Shown in pieces: positions 56,370 to 64,000 of a stretch of DNA of 64,000 bases. The notes beneath the pieces were generated by a model. The model saw only the letters and a list, made by a program, of their open reading frames with translations. It was not told the origin of the DNA and made no database searches. Every line of letters begins with the position of its first letter. The stretch's first letter is position 1. A program made the position numbers and the translations under genes. The DNA is from Microbacterium sp. (GTDB lineage: Bacteria > Actinomycetota > Actinomycetes > Actinomycetales > Microbacteriaceae): contig NZ_JAPSLI010000004.1 in NCBI RefSeq assembly GCF_031180975.1, positions 124,001-188,000 on the forward strand. The letters run 5' to 3'.

Positions 56370-56458
56370 GCCGAGTGCACGGCATCCCGTCGAGCGCACG
56401 GCCTGCCGGCGCGGGTTTCCCGTGCGCTCGGCGAGTTCCCGTGCACTCGACGGTCGAC
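56370..56458. repeat. Four-box GTGCAC-type element, copy 2
   Basis: Boxes CGCCGAGTGCACGG and CGTCGAGCGCACGG, a ~20-bp spacer (CCTGCCGGCGCGGGTTTC), then inverted boxes CCGTGCGCTCGGCG and CCGTGCACTCGACGG. The element lies between the L10 leader and the AbiEi-like gene and is not coding. Confidence 0.85.
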
Positions 56459-56482
56459 GAGGGCGCGGGGGCACGCCGGGAG

Positions 56483-57502
56483 TCAGGGAGGCGTGATGTG
56501 GAAGGCGGCGAGGCGGCGGCCCAGCGCGTGCGGTGTGTGGATGTGCTCCCAGCCCCAACGTCCGAAGCGGCGCTGTGTGCGCCCGCGGATCCAGTCCTCG
56601 CGCTCCTTCTCGGCCAGCAGCACCTCCTCGACCGTCCTGCCGGATCTCAGTGCCTCTTCCAGGTACTTCCGCTTGCCGTCGAATTCGCCGAAGCTGTTCA
56701 CGTCGTCGAGGCCGAAGTCGATGAAGTAGAGCTTTCCCGAGGGACCTTCCACGGGCACCTGCAGGTCGGGCGGGGCGAAGCCGAGCCGATGCAGCTGCAG
56801 CCTGCTGACGCTCTCGCCCGGCAACTGCGCACGGCCGTCCGCGAAGTCCGCGACCCAGCGCGCCTGCCGGATGCCGCGCGCTCCGTCGGCCGCTCCGAGG
56901 CGCTCCGCGAGGGCTCGACGCCAGGAGAGGACGGCGTCCAGATCCCACTCGCGAATCCGCAGCGCCATCATGCGCTCCGCGGCATCCGCCACCGCCACCG
57001 CCGCTTCGAGCGGCAGGGTGCGGCACAGGTCGAACACCGTCCGCGAGAGGCTCGTGCAGCGGATGCCGTCGATGACGACCACATCGTCGGCGGGAAGCGG
57101 CGCCACGTGCCGCATGACGTCGGGGGCGCTGGAGATGCGATGCGGGGCGTCGGTCGTGAGGTGCACCCTGGTGAACTGTATGCGGTAGAACGGCAGGCGC
57201 CACAGCACCCCCGCCGAGGTGTGCGATGCCGTGCCGCCGTGGGCGTCCCGCATCACCGCGATGGTGTGCGCCCTGTGTCGCTGCTCCGGGTGAAGGGCGT
57301 TCCAGTCCTCGGCCGCCATGTACCACCCGCGCCGGATGTGACGAAGCACTCCGTCGCGCACGGCTGCGGCGAGCGCGCGCTCGGTCCATCCGGAGAGCAG
57401 CAGGTCGGCACGGGAGCGGACGAGCTGTTCGAGGCGGGGCTGCGAGCCGGGCTCGGCCCATGCCGCCGCGGGCAGTGCCAGCAGTGAAGCCGCCGATGTC
57501 AC
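56483..57502 (-). CDS. AbiEi-like/DUF559 protein
   Basis: 339 residues from GTG 57502; the longer frame upstream runs through a repeat element and is rejected. The N-terminal winged-helix (RDGVLRHIRRGWYMA) resembles AbiEi-type antitoxin domains. The C-terminal third has the DUF559/Vsr-endonuclease-like strand pattern with LYFIDFGLDDVNSFGEFDG, where Asp and Glu are placed as in PD-(D/E)XK enzymes, though the usual Lys is in GKRKY. No AbiEii toxin is next to it, and such solo genes are very common in Microbacteriaceae. Role unknown; defence is a guess. Confidence 0.75.
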   Translation of the reverse strand: MTSAASLLALPAAAWAEPGSQPRLEQLVRSRADLLLSGWTERALAAAVRDGVLRHIRRGWYMAAEDWNALHPEQRHRAHTIAVMRDAHGGTASHTSAGVLWRLPFYRIQFTRVHLTTDAPHRISSAPDVMRHVAPLPADDVVVIDGIRCTSLSRTVFDLCRTLPLEAAVAVADAAERMMALRIREWDLDAVLSWRRALAERLGAADGARGIRQARWVADFADGRAQLPGESVSRLQLHRLGFAPPDLQVPVEGPSGKLYFIDFGLDDVNSFGEFDGKRKYLEEALRSGRTVEEVLLAEKEREDWIRGRTQRRFGRWGWEHIHTPHALGRRLAAFHITPP

Positions 57503-57647
57503 CGTGAGGTCCTCGACTGTGTAGCGGTACGCATGACCCCATGGTCCTTGGTCCGCGTGCCCTGCCGTCGCGCAATTCCCGGGCACGGTGCACAACTCCA
57601 CGAATCCACACCCGTGTGCAGAGCGAATGCCCGCCGGCGCGAGAGTC

Positions 57648-57731
57648 GTCGACTGCACGGCATCCCGTCGAGTGCACGGGATCGCCGCGCAGCGTGGCCG
57701 TGCATTCGACGGCATCCGGTGCACTCGGCGG
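57648..57731. repeat. Four-box GTGCAC-type element, copy 3
   Basis: Boxes CGTCGACTGCACGG and CGTCGAGTGCACGG, spacer GATCGCCGCGCAGCGTGG, inverted boxes CCGTGCATTCGACGG and CCGGTGCACTCGGCG. It lies between the YqaJ-like and AbiEi-like genes. Confidence 0.88.
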
Positions 57732-57756
57732 ACGAGCGAGCCGCGAGCCCCGCGCG

Positions 57757-58434
57757 TCAGTCGGCGAGGGCCAGGGCGCGGAACATGTCGCGCTCGCGCA
57801 GCGAGTCGCGACGGCTCGGCACGTGAGGGGTGCGCGCGGGAGGCTGCTGCCCGGTGGTGCGGTGATACAGCTCGTCGATCAGTCGGGTGGCCAGTGCCAC
57901 CAGGCGCCCGATCTCCTTCTCGTCACGGTCGATCCACACGCACTTGGGCTCGTCGTGCACCGGGTTGAAGTCGTCGTGCTCCTCCCACACGAACAGCGTG
58001 CGCTCGGCGCCCAGCACGTGCTGCTGCCACCACACCTGGCGCAGGTAGGTGCGCGGGATGCTGCGCCACGACTTGTTCGTGGTCTTGATCTCCGCGAGCA
58101 GCACGCGACTGCCGCCGTCGACGCCGATGCCGTCGGGGGTGGCGAGGTGGCGCTTCTCGAGTTCGGCGTGGAACAGCGCCGAAGAGGGCAGGATGCCGTG
58201 CGTCGCGGCGACCCACGCCGCGATCTCCGGCTCGCGCCGCCGGCCGTGATCGGTGTACGCGTTGCCGCCGAACCGCGGGCCGGCGCCGAGCTTGGCATCC
58301 GCGGCGCGCGCGATCGACGCCTCGCTGGACAGCCCGGCGACGTCGGTGGCCGTGATCCCCCTGGCTCGCGCCCGGAGCCAGGCGACTCGATCGCGGGAGT
58401 CCGCGACGATTCGCGCCTGAAGTTCCGGAGTCAC
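57757..58434 (-). CDS. YqaJ-like exonuclease/viral recombinase-family protein
   Basis: 225 residues, GTG start at 58434. PD-(D/E)XK exonuclease pattern of the YqaJ/lambda-exonuclease group: ITATDVAGL near residue 27, TDHGRRREPEIAAWV (Glu), then TPDGIGV (Asp) and LLAEIKTTNK (ExK). These enzymes digest DNA 5' to 3' for phage-type recombination, often with a single-strand annealing protein. None is next to it, and no other phage genes are seen, so it may act in host repair or be a domesticated gene. Confidence 0.82.
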   Translation of the reverse strand: MTPELQARIVADSRDRVAWLRARARGITATDVAGLSSEASIARAADAKLGAGPRFGGNAYTDHGRRREPEIAAWVAATHGILPSSALFHAELEKRHLATPDGIGVDGGSRVLLAEIKTTNKSWRSIPRTYLRQVWWQQHVLGAERTLFVWEEHDDFNPVHDEPKCVWIDRDEKEIGRLVALATRLIDELYHRTTGQQPPARTPHVPSRRDSLRERDMFRALALAD

Positions 58435-58500
58435 CCCTAGAGATTACGCCCGTCCGCCGACGAACCCCCACCGCGCACGCCGCGTGCCGCGCGTTCCGCG

Positions 58501-58586
58501 TCGCCGAGTGCACCGGATGCCGTCGACTGCACGGCAACGCCGCGCAGGGAAGCCGTGCACTCGGCGATAGCGCGTGCACTCGGCGA
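58501..58586. repeat. Four-box GTGCAC-type element, copy 4
   Basis: Boxes CGCCGAGTGCACCGG and CGTCGACTGCACGG, spacer CAACGCCGCGCAGGGAAG, inverted boxes CCGTGCACTCGGCG and CGTGCACTCGGCG. It ends 16 bp before the promoter of the drug exporter gene. Confidence 0.88.
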
Positions 58587-58601
58587 CAGAAGAAGGGAAT
58601 G

Positions 58602-58645
58602 GTTGACGAACGTCCACAAACTCCGTATAGTTGACAATCGTCCAC
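58602..58645 (+). promoter_or_regulatory. Promoter and MarR operators of the drug exporter operon
   Basis: Promoter TTGACG (58604-58609), 16-bp spacer, TATAGT (58626-58631). The two near-identical boxes GTTGACGAACGTCCAC (58602-58617) and GTTGACAATCGTCCAC (58630-58645) cover the -35 and the -10/start. Each is a rough palindrome (GTTGAC with GTCCAC), which suits a dimeric MarR protein. The regulator gene is at the end of the same operon. Confidence 0.82.
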
Positions 58646-58659
58646 CAATGAGGAGATCG

Positions 58660-60330
58660 ATGACCGCGCCCGCCGCCCCGTCCATGTCGCACCGCCAGGT
58701 GCTCGAAGCCCTGTCCGGCCTGCTGCTGGGCATGTTCGTGTCGATGCTCTCCGGCACGGTGGTGTCGACCTCCCTGCCGGTGATCGTGCACGATCTCGGC
58801 GGCGATCAGGCGGCGTTCACCTGGGTGGTCACCTCGACCCTGCTCACCACCGCGATCGCCACCCCCATCTGGGGCAAGCTCGCCGACCTGTTCAACCGCA
58901 AGCTGCTCATCCAGCTCGCGCTGATCATCTTCGTCGGCGCGACGGCGGCCGCCGGATTCTCGCAGGATGCCGGGATGCTGATCGCCTTCCGCGCCGTGCA
59001 GGGCATCGGCGCCGGAGGCCTCGCCGCCCTCAGCCAGGTGATCATGGCCGACATCATCAGCCCGCGCGAGCGCGGCCGCTACATGGGTCTGTTCGGCGCC
59101 GTGATGGCGTTGGCCACCGTCGGCGGCCCGCTGCTCGGCGGGTTCCTCACGGATGCCGCGGACTGGCGCTGGAACTTCTACGTGGCCATCCCGTTCGCCG
59201 TGGTCGCGCTGATCATCCTGCAGATCACCCTGAAGCCGGCGATCCGCACGCGCGACACCGTGCGCATCGATTACCTCGGCATCGTGCTGCTGGCGACCTC
59301 CGCGTCGCTGCTGCTGATCTGGGTGACCAGCGCTGGGACGAACTTCGACTGGCTGAGCGTCGAGACCGCCCTCATGCTCGGCGGATCGCTCGTCGCCGGC
59401 ATCCTGTTCGTCGTCGTCGAACTGCGCTCGGCCGAGCCGCTGATCCCGCTCACGCTGTTCCGTGACCGCACGTTCACGCTGTCGGTGCTCGCATCGATCG
59501 CGATCGGCATCGCGATGTTCGGCACGTCGGTGTTCCTCAGCCAGTACATGCAGATGGCGCGCGGCGCGACCCCGACGCAAGCGGGCCTGATGACCCTTCC
59601 GATGATCGGCGGACTGCTGGTCGCGTCGATGGTGGTCGGCAGCCTCATCACCCGGCACGGTCGCTGGAAGGGCTTCGTCATCGCCGGTGCCGTCCTGACC
59701 ATCGCCGGTTCGGCGCTGCTGTCCACGCTGCACTACGACACGGACTTCGTGCTGGTCTCGCTGTACATGCTGCTGCTCGGCGCCGGCGTCGGCATGACCA
59801 TGCAGAACCTCGTGCTGATCGTGCAGAACACCGCCCGCCCGGAGGATCTCGGCGCGGCCAGCTCGGGCGTGACGTTCTTCCGCAGCCTCGGCGGCACAGC
59901 GGGCGTCTCGGTGATGGGCGCCGCCCTCGGCACCCGTGTGACAGACCTCTTCGACGACCGCAAGGCCGACCTCGCGGGCGCCCTCGCCACCCTCGGTGAG
60001 AAGGGCGTTGAGCTCGGCAGGCAACTCGCCTCCGGCACCCTCCCCGAGGTGCGCCGCCTGCCCGAGGCGGTGCGCGTGATCGTGGAGGACATCTACGCCC
60101 AGGGCATCGCCGCGTCGTTCCTGATCGCCGTGCCGTTCGCCGTCGTCAGCCTGATCGCCGTGCTGTTCCTGCCCAACCTCCCACTCACCCGGATGACCAC
60201 CCGCGAGCGGCTGCAGGCCAGCGAGGCGGACTTCGCGACCATCGCGGCCGAGGGCGGCATGGCGTCGGTCGCTGCCACGGGTCCTGTTCCGACGCAGCCC
60301 GCCACTCGCAGGAGCCGCCGCGATGGCTGA
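58660..60330 (+). CDS. DHA2-family multidrug efflux MFS transporter (EmrB/QacA type)
   Basis: 556 residues; ATG 58660 chosen because AGGAG ends four bases before it. Fourteen membrane segments. Motif A after the second helix is WGKLADLFNRK, and GLFGAVMALATVGGPLLGG is the antiporter motif C segment in helix 5. It likely pumps out drugs using the proton gradient. The MarR gene overlaps its end by eight bases, and MarR boxes cover its promoter. Confidence 0.92.
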   Translation: MTAPAAPSMSHRQVLEALSGLLLGMFVSMLSGTVVSTSLPVIVHDLGGDQAAFTWVVTSTLLTTAIATPIWGKLADLFNRKLLIQLALIIFVGATAAAGFSQDAGMLIAFRAVQGIGAGGLAALSQVIMADIISPRERGRYMGLFGAVMALATVGGPLLGGFLTDAADWRWNFYVAIPFAVVALIILQITLKPAIRTRDTVRIDYLGIVLLATSASLLLIWVTSAGTNFDWLSVETALMLGGSLVAGILFVVVELRSAEPLIPLTLFRDRTFTLSVLASIAIGIAMFGTSVFLSQYMQMARGATPTQAGLMTLPMIGGLLVASMVVGSLITRHGRWKGFVIAGAVLTIAGSALLSTLHYDTDFVLVSLYMLLLGAGVGMTMQNLVLIVQNTARPEDLGAASSGVTFFRSLGGTAGVSVMGAALGTRVTDLFDDRKADLAGALATLGEKGVELGRQLASGTLPEVRRLPEAVRVIVEDIYAQGIAASFLIAVPFAVVSLIAVLFLPNLPLTRMTTRERLQASEADFATIAAEGGMASVAATGPVPTQPATRRSRRDG

Positions 60331-60793
60331 GAACCGCCCCGCCTCAGAACCCGCCGGCGAGCGGGATGCCGCGCTGCAGGAGCTCGAGAACGAGTTCGCC
60401 GCCCTGTTCTCCAGGGTGCGGCGGATGTACCTGGAGTACGCGGCACGCCTGGCGCCCGGCCTCTCCCCCGGCGCCTACAAGGTGTTCAGCCTCATCGCCG
60501 CCTCCGACCGCATCCGCCCGTCGGCGCTGTCCGAGCGGATGCCGGCCGACAAATCCCAGGTCAGTCGGATGCTGCGCGAGCTGGAGTCGAACGGTCTGAT
60601 CGAGCGGATGCCGGATCCCGATGACCGTCGCTCCAGCCTGGTCGCCGCGACCGAGGACGGCCGACGCCGGCTCGCCGAGGTGCGCGCCGACGACGACCGG
60701 CGGCTGCGCCGCACCCTAGAGGAGTGGGAGGTCGACGACATCCGCAGCCTGGCCCGGATGCTGCACGCGTTGAGCGCCGGCCACCGGCCCTAG
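60323..60793 (+). CDS. MarR-family transcriptional regulator
   Basis: 156 residues. Winged helix with RPSALSERMPADKSQVSRML (about 74-93) and the wing DPDDRRSSLVAATEDGRRRL, typical of MarR. It overlaps the exporter gene by eight bases and so is made with it. The repeated boxes over the shared promoter suggest autorepression relieved by a drug. Confidence 0.93.
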   Translation: MAENRPASEPAGERDAALQELENEFAALFSRVRRMYLEYAARLAPGLSPGAYKVFSLIAASDRIRPSALSERMPADKSQVSRMLRELESNGLIERMPDPDDRRSSLVAATEDGRRRLAEVRADDDRRLRRTLEEWEVDDIRSLARMLHALSAGHRP

Positions 60794-60800
60794 GGCGCCG

Positions 60801-61721
60801 TCACCCGCCCGCACGCCGCCGCCGCGGCCGCGTGACGGGCAGGGGCGACAGCACCCGGCGTGCCTCCTCGGCGACCTCCGCCGCGATGGCGTCCAGCAGC
60901 GGCGAGCGCAGGTTCCACTGCTGCCAGTACAGCGGCACCTGCGTCGGCGGCCCGCCGAGATCGATGAGGCCGTCCGTCGCCTGCGGTCGTGGAATCAGCC
61001 CCCAGCCGAGTCCGAGGCGCACCGCCGCCGCGAAGTCGTGGGATGCCGGGACATAGTGCCGCGGCACCGCCCACGGGTCCACTCCCCGCGCGCGCAGCCA
61101 GTCGTGCTGCAGCGTGTCGCGCCGGTCGAAGTCGACGAACGGCGCCATCCGCAGGCTCTCCAGCGTGGGTCCCTCGGGCAGCCAGCGCTGGATGTACTCC
61201 GCGGTCGCCATCGGCCGGTACTCCAGCATCCCGAGGGCGCTGACGAGACTGCCGCCCACCGGCTGCGACTCGCTGGTCACCGCCGCCATCACCTGACCGG
61301 ACTCCAGCAGCCGCGCGGTGTAGTTCTGATCATCGCGGTGCAGGTCGACATCGATCGGATGCCGTCGCGCCAGCCGCGCGAGCGGCGCGAGGAACCAGGT
61401 CGCCATGGAGTCGGCGTTCACCGCGAGCGGCACCCGGATCCGAGGGGCGGCGCCCTCTGTGGCCGCGAGCCCGAAGGCCGCGAGGGTGTCGTGCTCGAGC
61501 AGCTCGACCTGCCGAGCGAGACGGATCAGGGCTTCGCCCGCCTCCGTGGCGCGCACCGGCCGCGACCGGACGACGACCACCCGCCCCAGCTGCTGCTCGA
61601 CCGCTTTGATCCGCTGACTCACCGCCGACGGGGTGATGCGCAAGCGGCGCGCGGCCGCGTCGAAGCTGCCCTCGTCCACCGCGGCGGCGACCGTGGCGGC
61701 CAGTTGCGCGTCGATCCTCAC
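60801..61721 (-). CDS. lysG: LysR-family regulator of the ArgP/LysG type
   Basis: 306 residues, GTG start. HTH with FDAAARRLRITPSAVSQRIK (about 20-39) and the ArgP/LysG-typical VRSRPVRATEAGEALIRLARQ. The effector domain spans about 90-300. It is divergent from a LysE-type exporter across a 71-bp gap, the exact lysG-lysE layout. It should switch on export when cell lysine or arginine is high. Confidence 0.93.
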   Translation of the reverse strand: MRIDAQLAATVAAAVDEGSFDAAARRLRITPSAVSQRIKAVEQQLGRVVVVRSRPVRATEAGEALIRLARQVELLEHDTLAAFGLAATEGAAPRIRVPLAVNADSMATWFLAPLARLARRHPIDVDLHRDDQNYTARLLESGQVMAAVTSESQPVGGSLVSALGMLEYRPMATAEYIQRWLPEGPTLESLRMAPFVDFDRRDTLQHDWLRARGVDPWAVPRHYVPASHDFAAAVRLGLGWGLIPRPQATDGLIDLGGPPTQVPLYWQQWNLRSPLLDAIAAEVAEEARRVLSPLPVTRPRRRRAGG

Positions 61722-61792
61722 ATAAGTGATGCTAATGCTGGTACAGGTTTCCTCGCTGGAGCTGTTGCACTGGGGTTCCTTACGCTGGAGGC
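61722..61792. promoter_or_regulatory. lysG-lysE divergent control region
   Basis: The 71-bp gap is AT-richer than its flanks and holds an ATAAGTGATGCTAATGC stretch next to the lysG start. It must hold the promoters of both genes and the LysG site. A -10 for lysE could be TTACGCT or nearby; no clear palindrome was assigned. Confidence 0.5.
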
Positions 61793-62464
61793 ATGCTCAC
61801 CTTCCTCGCCGGCCTCGGGCTCGGGCTCTCCCTCATCGTCGCGATCGGCGCACAGAACGTCTTCGTGCTGCGCCAGGGCCTGCGGCGCGAGCACGTCCTG
61901 CCGATCGTCCTGATCTGCGCACTCTCCGACGCGGTACTGATCGTCGCGGGCGTCGCCGGCCTTGGATTCCTCGTCGAACGGGCGCCCTGGCTCCTCGTCG
62001 TGGCCCGGTGGGCCGGTGCGGTCTTCCTGCTCGTCTACGGCCTGATGGCCGCCCGCCGCGCGTGGCGCGGTGAGGATCAGGGTCTCGACGCAGGCCAGGG
62101 CGGCGGCGCCACGGATGCCGCGGTGCCGGCATCCGGTGGGGTGCTGACCGCCACACGCCCCGCCACCCGCCTCGCCGCGGTCGTCGCCACGGCGCTGGCG
62201 CTGACCTGGCTGAACCCGCACGTGTATCTGGACACGGTGCTGATGCTCGGCTCGGTGGCGGCCACGCACGGGGCGGAGCGCTGGGTGTTCGCCGCCGGGG
62301 CGGTCGTGGCCAGCTGCCTGTGGTTCGCCGGCCTGGGATTCGGCGCCCGCTACCTCGGCCGCTGGCTGCGCACCCCTCGCGCGTGGCGGGTGCTCGACGC
62401 ACTGATCGCCGTGGTCATGATCGTGCTCGCCGTCGGCCTGGTGCTCCCGATCGTCGGCGGCTGA
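61793..62464 (+). CDS. lysE: LysE/ArgO-type lysine-arginine exporter
   Basis: 223 residues, ATG 61793 with GGAGG before it. Six membrane segments; the family start IVAIGAQNVFVLRQGLRREH is present (about 15-34; only 20 given). A Gly/Gln-rich hydrophilic loop of about 35 residues lies mid-protein (EDQGLDAGQGGGATD). The conserved TWLNPHVYLDTVLML follows. It exports lysine or arginine by antiport. The gene belongs with the divergent LysG regulator. Confidence 0.94.
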   Translation: MLTFLAGLGLGLSLIVAIGAQNVFVLRQGLRREHVLPIVLICALSDAVLIVAGVAGLGFLVERAPWLLVVARWAGAVFLLVYGLMAARRAWRGEDQGLDAGQGGGATDAAVPASGGVLTATRPATRLAAVVATALALTWLNPHVYLDTVLMLGSVAATHGAERWVFAAGAVVASCLWFAGLGFGARYLGRWLRTPRAWRVLDALIAVVMIVLAVGLVLPIVGG

Positions 62465-62497
62465 CCGGCTCGGCGCCCGCGGTCTCGGCGGGGGGGG

Positions 62498-63283
62498 TCA
62501 GGCCTCGTCGAGCGGCCGGAGGATGCGGGTGAGGAACCGGCGGGTTCGCTCGTGCCGTGGGGCGGTGAACAGTTCTTCGGGATGCCCCTCCTCGACGACC
62601 ACCCCGCCGTCGAGGAACAGCACGTGGTCGGCGGCTTCGCGGGCGAAGCTCAGCTCGTGGGTGACCACGATCATCGACCAGCCCTCGTCGGCGAGCTCCT
62701 TGATGACCAGCAGCACCTCCCCCACCAACTCGGGATCGAGGGCGCTGGTCGGCTCGTCGAACAGCAGCAGTTCCGGGCGCAGCGCCAGTGCGCGCACGAT
62801 GCCGACGCGCTGCTGCTGACCGCCGGAGAGCTCGTGCGGGTGGGCGTCCTGCTTGCCGTCCAGGCCGACGCGGGCGAGCAGCTGCTGCGCCTCGGCGACC
62901 ACCTCGTCCTTCGGACGACGCTGCACCCGCCAGGGTCCTTCGATCACGTTCTGCAGCACGGTCATGTGCGGGAACAGGTTGTGGTGCTGGAACACCATCG
63001 CCGACCGGTCGCGCAGCGCGAAGCGCTCGGCGGTGCTGACGCCCCCGGCGAAATCCACCCGCACGTCCGCGATCGACAGCGTCCCGGCATCCGGCACCTC
63101 GAGCCCGTTCAGCGACCGCAGCACGGTCGTCTTGCCGGAGCCGCTGGGGCCGATCAGCACGACCACTTCGCCGCGGTGCAGGGTGAGGTCGACGCCCTTC
63201 AGCACCTCCGTGTCGCCGAAGCTCTTGTGCAGGCCGTGCGCGGTGAGCAGGGGCTCGCCGCCGGACTTCCTATCGCGCGACAT
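62498..63283 (-). CDS. Polar amino-acid ABC transporter ATP-binding protein
   Basis: 261 residues. Walker A GPSGSGKTT (about 43-51), Q-loop MVFQHHNLFPHMTV, signature LSGGQQQRVGIVRAL, Walker B LLLFDEPTSALDPE, and H-loop VVTHEL. The GlnQ/HisP/ArtP type. Its start overlaps the permease gene by 14 bases. It powers uptake of a polar or sulfur amino acid. Confidence 0.95.
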   Translation of the reverse strand: MSRDRKSGGEPLLTAHGLHKSFGDTEVLKGVDLTLHRGEVVVLIGPSGSGKTTVLRSLNGLEVPDAGTLSIADVRVDFAGGVSTAERFALRDRSAMVFQHHNLFPHMTVLQNVIEGPWRVQRRPKDEVVAEAQQLLARVGLDGKQDAHPHELSGGQQQRVGIVRALALRPELLLFDEPTSALDPELVGEVLLVIKELADEGWSMIVVTHELSFAREAADHVLFLDGGVVVEEGHPEELFTAPRHERTRRFLTRILRPLDEA

Positions 63284-63932
63284 GGCGGTCCAGTCTCTTC
63301 TCCAGCAGGTTCTGTCCGCCGCTGAGCACCAGGCAGATCACCCAGTACACCAGCGCGGCGGCCAGGTAGACGATCATGAACTTCTGCGAGGCGGATGCGA
63401 TCTGCTCGGCGATCCGGAACAGCTCGGTGACGAGGATGAGGGATGCCAGGGAGGTGTCCTTCACCAGCGAGATGAACGTGTTCGACAGCGGCGGCACCGA
63501 CACCCGCGCAGCCTGCGGCAGGATCACGCGTCGCAGGGTGCGCGCGCGGCCCATGCCGACGGTGTACGCCGCCTCCCACTGGCCCTTCGGCACCGACAGG
63601 ATGGCGGCGCGCACCACCTCGGCGGCGTAGCCGCCGACGTTGAGGGAGAACGCGACGATCGCGCTCGGCCAAGGGTCGACGAGCAGGCCGATCGACGGCA
63701 TCCCGTAGAAGATCACGAACAGCTGCACGAGCAGCGGCGTGCCGCGGATCACCGAGATGTATCCGCGCGCGACCGTGGACAGCGCCTTGTTGCGCGAGAT
63801 GCGCATCAGAGCGATGCCGATCGCGATGACCAGCCCGAGCGCGAACGAGATCACCGCCAGGGGCATCGACGCGGTGATTCCCGCCAGGGCGAGCGGTCCC
63901 AGCGAGCTGAGGAAGAGCTCCCAGCCGTCCAT
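63270..63932 (-). CDS. Polar amino-acid ABC transporter permease
   Basis: 220 residues with about five membrane segments. HisM/GlnP family: GTPLLVQLFVIFYG and the EAA-like cytosolic loop EAAYTVGMGRARTLRRVILPQAAR (first 20: EAAYTVGMGRARTLRRVILP). It lies between the binding-protein gene (cut by the window end) and the ATPase gene. Confidence 0.95.
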   Translation of the reverse strand: MDGWELFLSSLGPLALAGITASMPLAVISFALGLVIAIGIALMRISRNKALSTVARGYISVIRGTPLLVQLFVIFYGMPSIGLLVDPWPSAIVAFSLNVGGYAAEVVRAAILSVPKGQWEAAYTVGMGRARTLRRVILPQAARVSVPPLSNTFISLVKDTSLASLILVTELFRIAEQIASASQKFMIVYLAAALVYWVICLVLSGGQNLLEKRLDRHVAR

Positions 63933-63935
63933 CGG

Positions 63936-64000
63936 CTACTGGGTGACGTCGGCGCCGAAGTACTTCTCGCTGATCTCCGCCAGCGTGCCGTCGGCGCGCA
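63936..64000 (-). CDS. Amino-acid ABC transporter substrate-binding protein (3' end, partial)
   Basis: The last 21 residues are visible, ending RADGTLAEISEKYFGADVTQ and a TAG at 63938-63936. This is the typical tail of family-3 solute-binding proteins, with the closest feel to cystine or polar amino-acid binders. It is three bases upstream of the permease start codon, so the three form one operon. Confidence 0.85.
   Translation of the reverse strand, partial: RADGTLAEISEKYFGADVTQ

Noticed and set aside
56102..56446. ORF across the L10 leader
   Set aside because: Covers the structured leader and a repeat element; no codon signature.
57757..58434. Prophage remnant based on the YqaJ-like gene
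   Set aside because: No other phage genes, integrase or att repeats are seen nearby.

Overview
The window is GC-rich throughout, with dense short-spaced operons, frequent GTG starts and ATGA/GTGA stop-start overlaps. This fits an actinobacterium. Gene content (LysG/LysE, an MdeB-like enzyme with an Lrp regulator, MoxR-DUF58-transglutaminase, a small SRP RNA with a GAAA tetraloop, AbiEi/DUF559 and YqaJ-like proteins) suggests Microbacteriaceae, probably Microbacterium. The genus is inferred from style and content, not from a search.

Layout. 0-5 kb: a thiol peroxidase, malate:quinone oxidoreductase, then lysC-asd in a row on the minus strand. A repeat-rich 440-bp gap (4.8-5.2 kb) lies upstream of lysC. 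5.2-9.4 kb: a DMT transporter, recR and dnaX; the tau linker of dnaX carries a 132-bp tandem repeat. 9.4-16.2 kb: pta-ackA followed by a beta-phosphoglucomutase and a GH65 phosphorylase, an energy-saving sugar-phosphate and acetate module. 16.2-17.7 kb: a lytic-transglycosylase-like protein, a rhomboid protease and the SRP RNA.

17.7-28.2 kb is the main accessory region: a 2267-residue secreted Rhs/YD-repeat protein whose last ~86 residues look like a GIY-YIG nuclease toxin. A GTGA-overlapping gene follows it and is the best immunity candidate. Beyond lie two pairs of small membrane paralogues, a 75-bp remnant of a second rhs gene and a further broken ORF. It reads as an immunity-gene bank left by toxin-cassette exchange.

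28.4-33.8 kb: MoxR-DUF58-transglutaminase operon and a TrhO-type rhodanese. 33.8-44 kb: an unusual catabolic cluster with divergent RpiR regulator plus TrpF-like protein (the usual catalytic Cys is absent), a sugar ABC importer, a PLP C-S lyase family enzyme and a PfkB kinase. Next to it are an MdeB-like 2-oxoacid dehydrogenase E1 and an Lrp regulator. Together they suggest uptake and cleavage of a sugar/amino-acid conjugate. 44-50 kb: tRNA-Ser(GGA), a PAP2-GNAT fusion, a Bcr/CflA exporter and cystathionine gamma- and beta-enzymes. 50-55 kb: an alpha-glucoside-type ABC importer with a divergent LacI regulator and clear palindromic operators. 55-56.3 kb: rplJ-rplL with leader and attenuator. 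56.4-64 kb: AbiEi/DUF559 and YqaJ-like genes, a MarR-controlled drug exporter, LysG/LysE, and a polar amino-acid ABC importer cut by the window end.

Two repeat families recur. One is a REP-like GTTGAGCGAG...CGAAAC element (inside dnaX and beside rplL). The other is an ~85-bp four-box GTGCAC element found at 44.3, 56.4, 57.7 and 58.5 kb.
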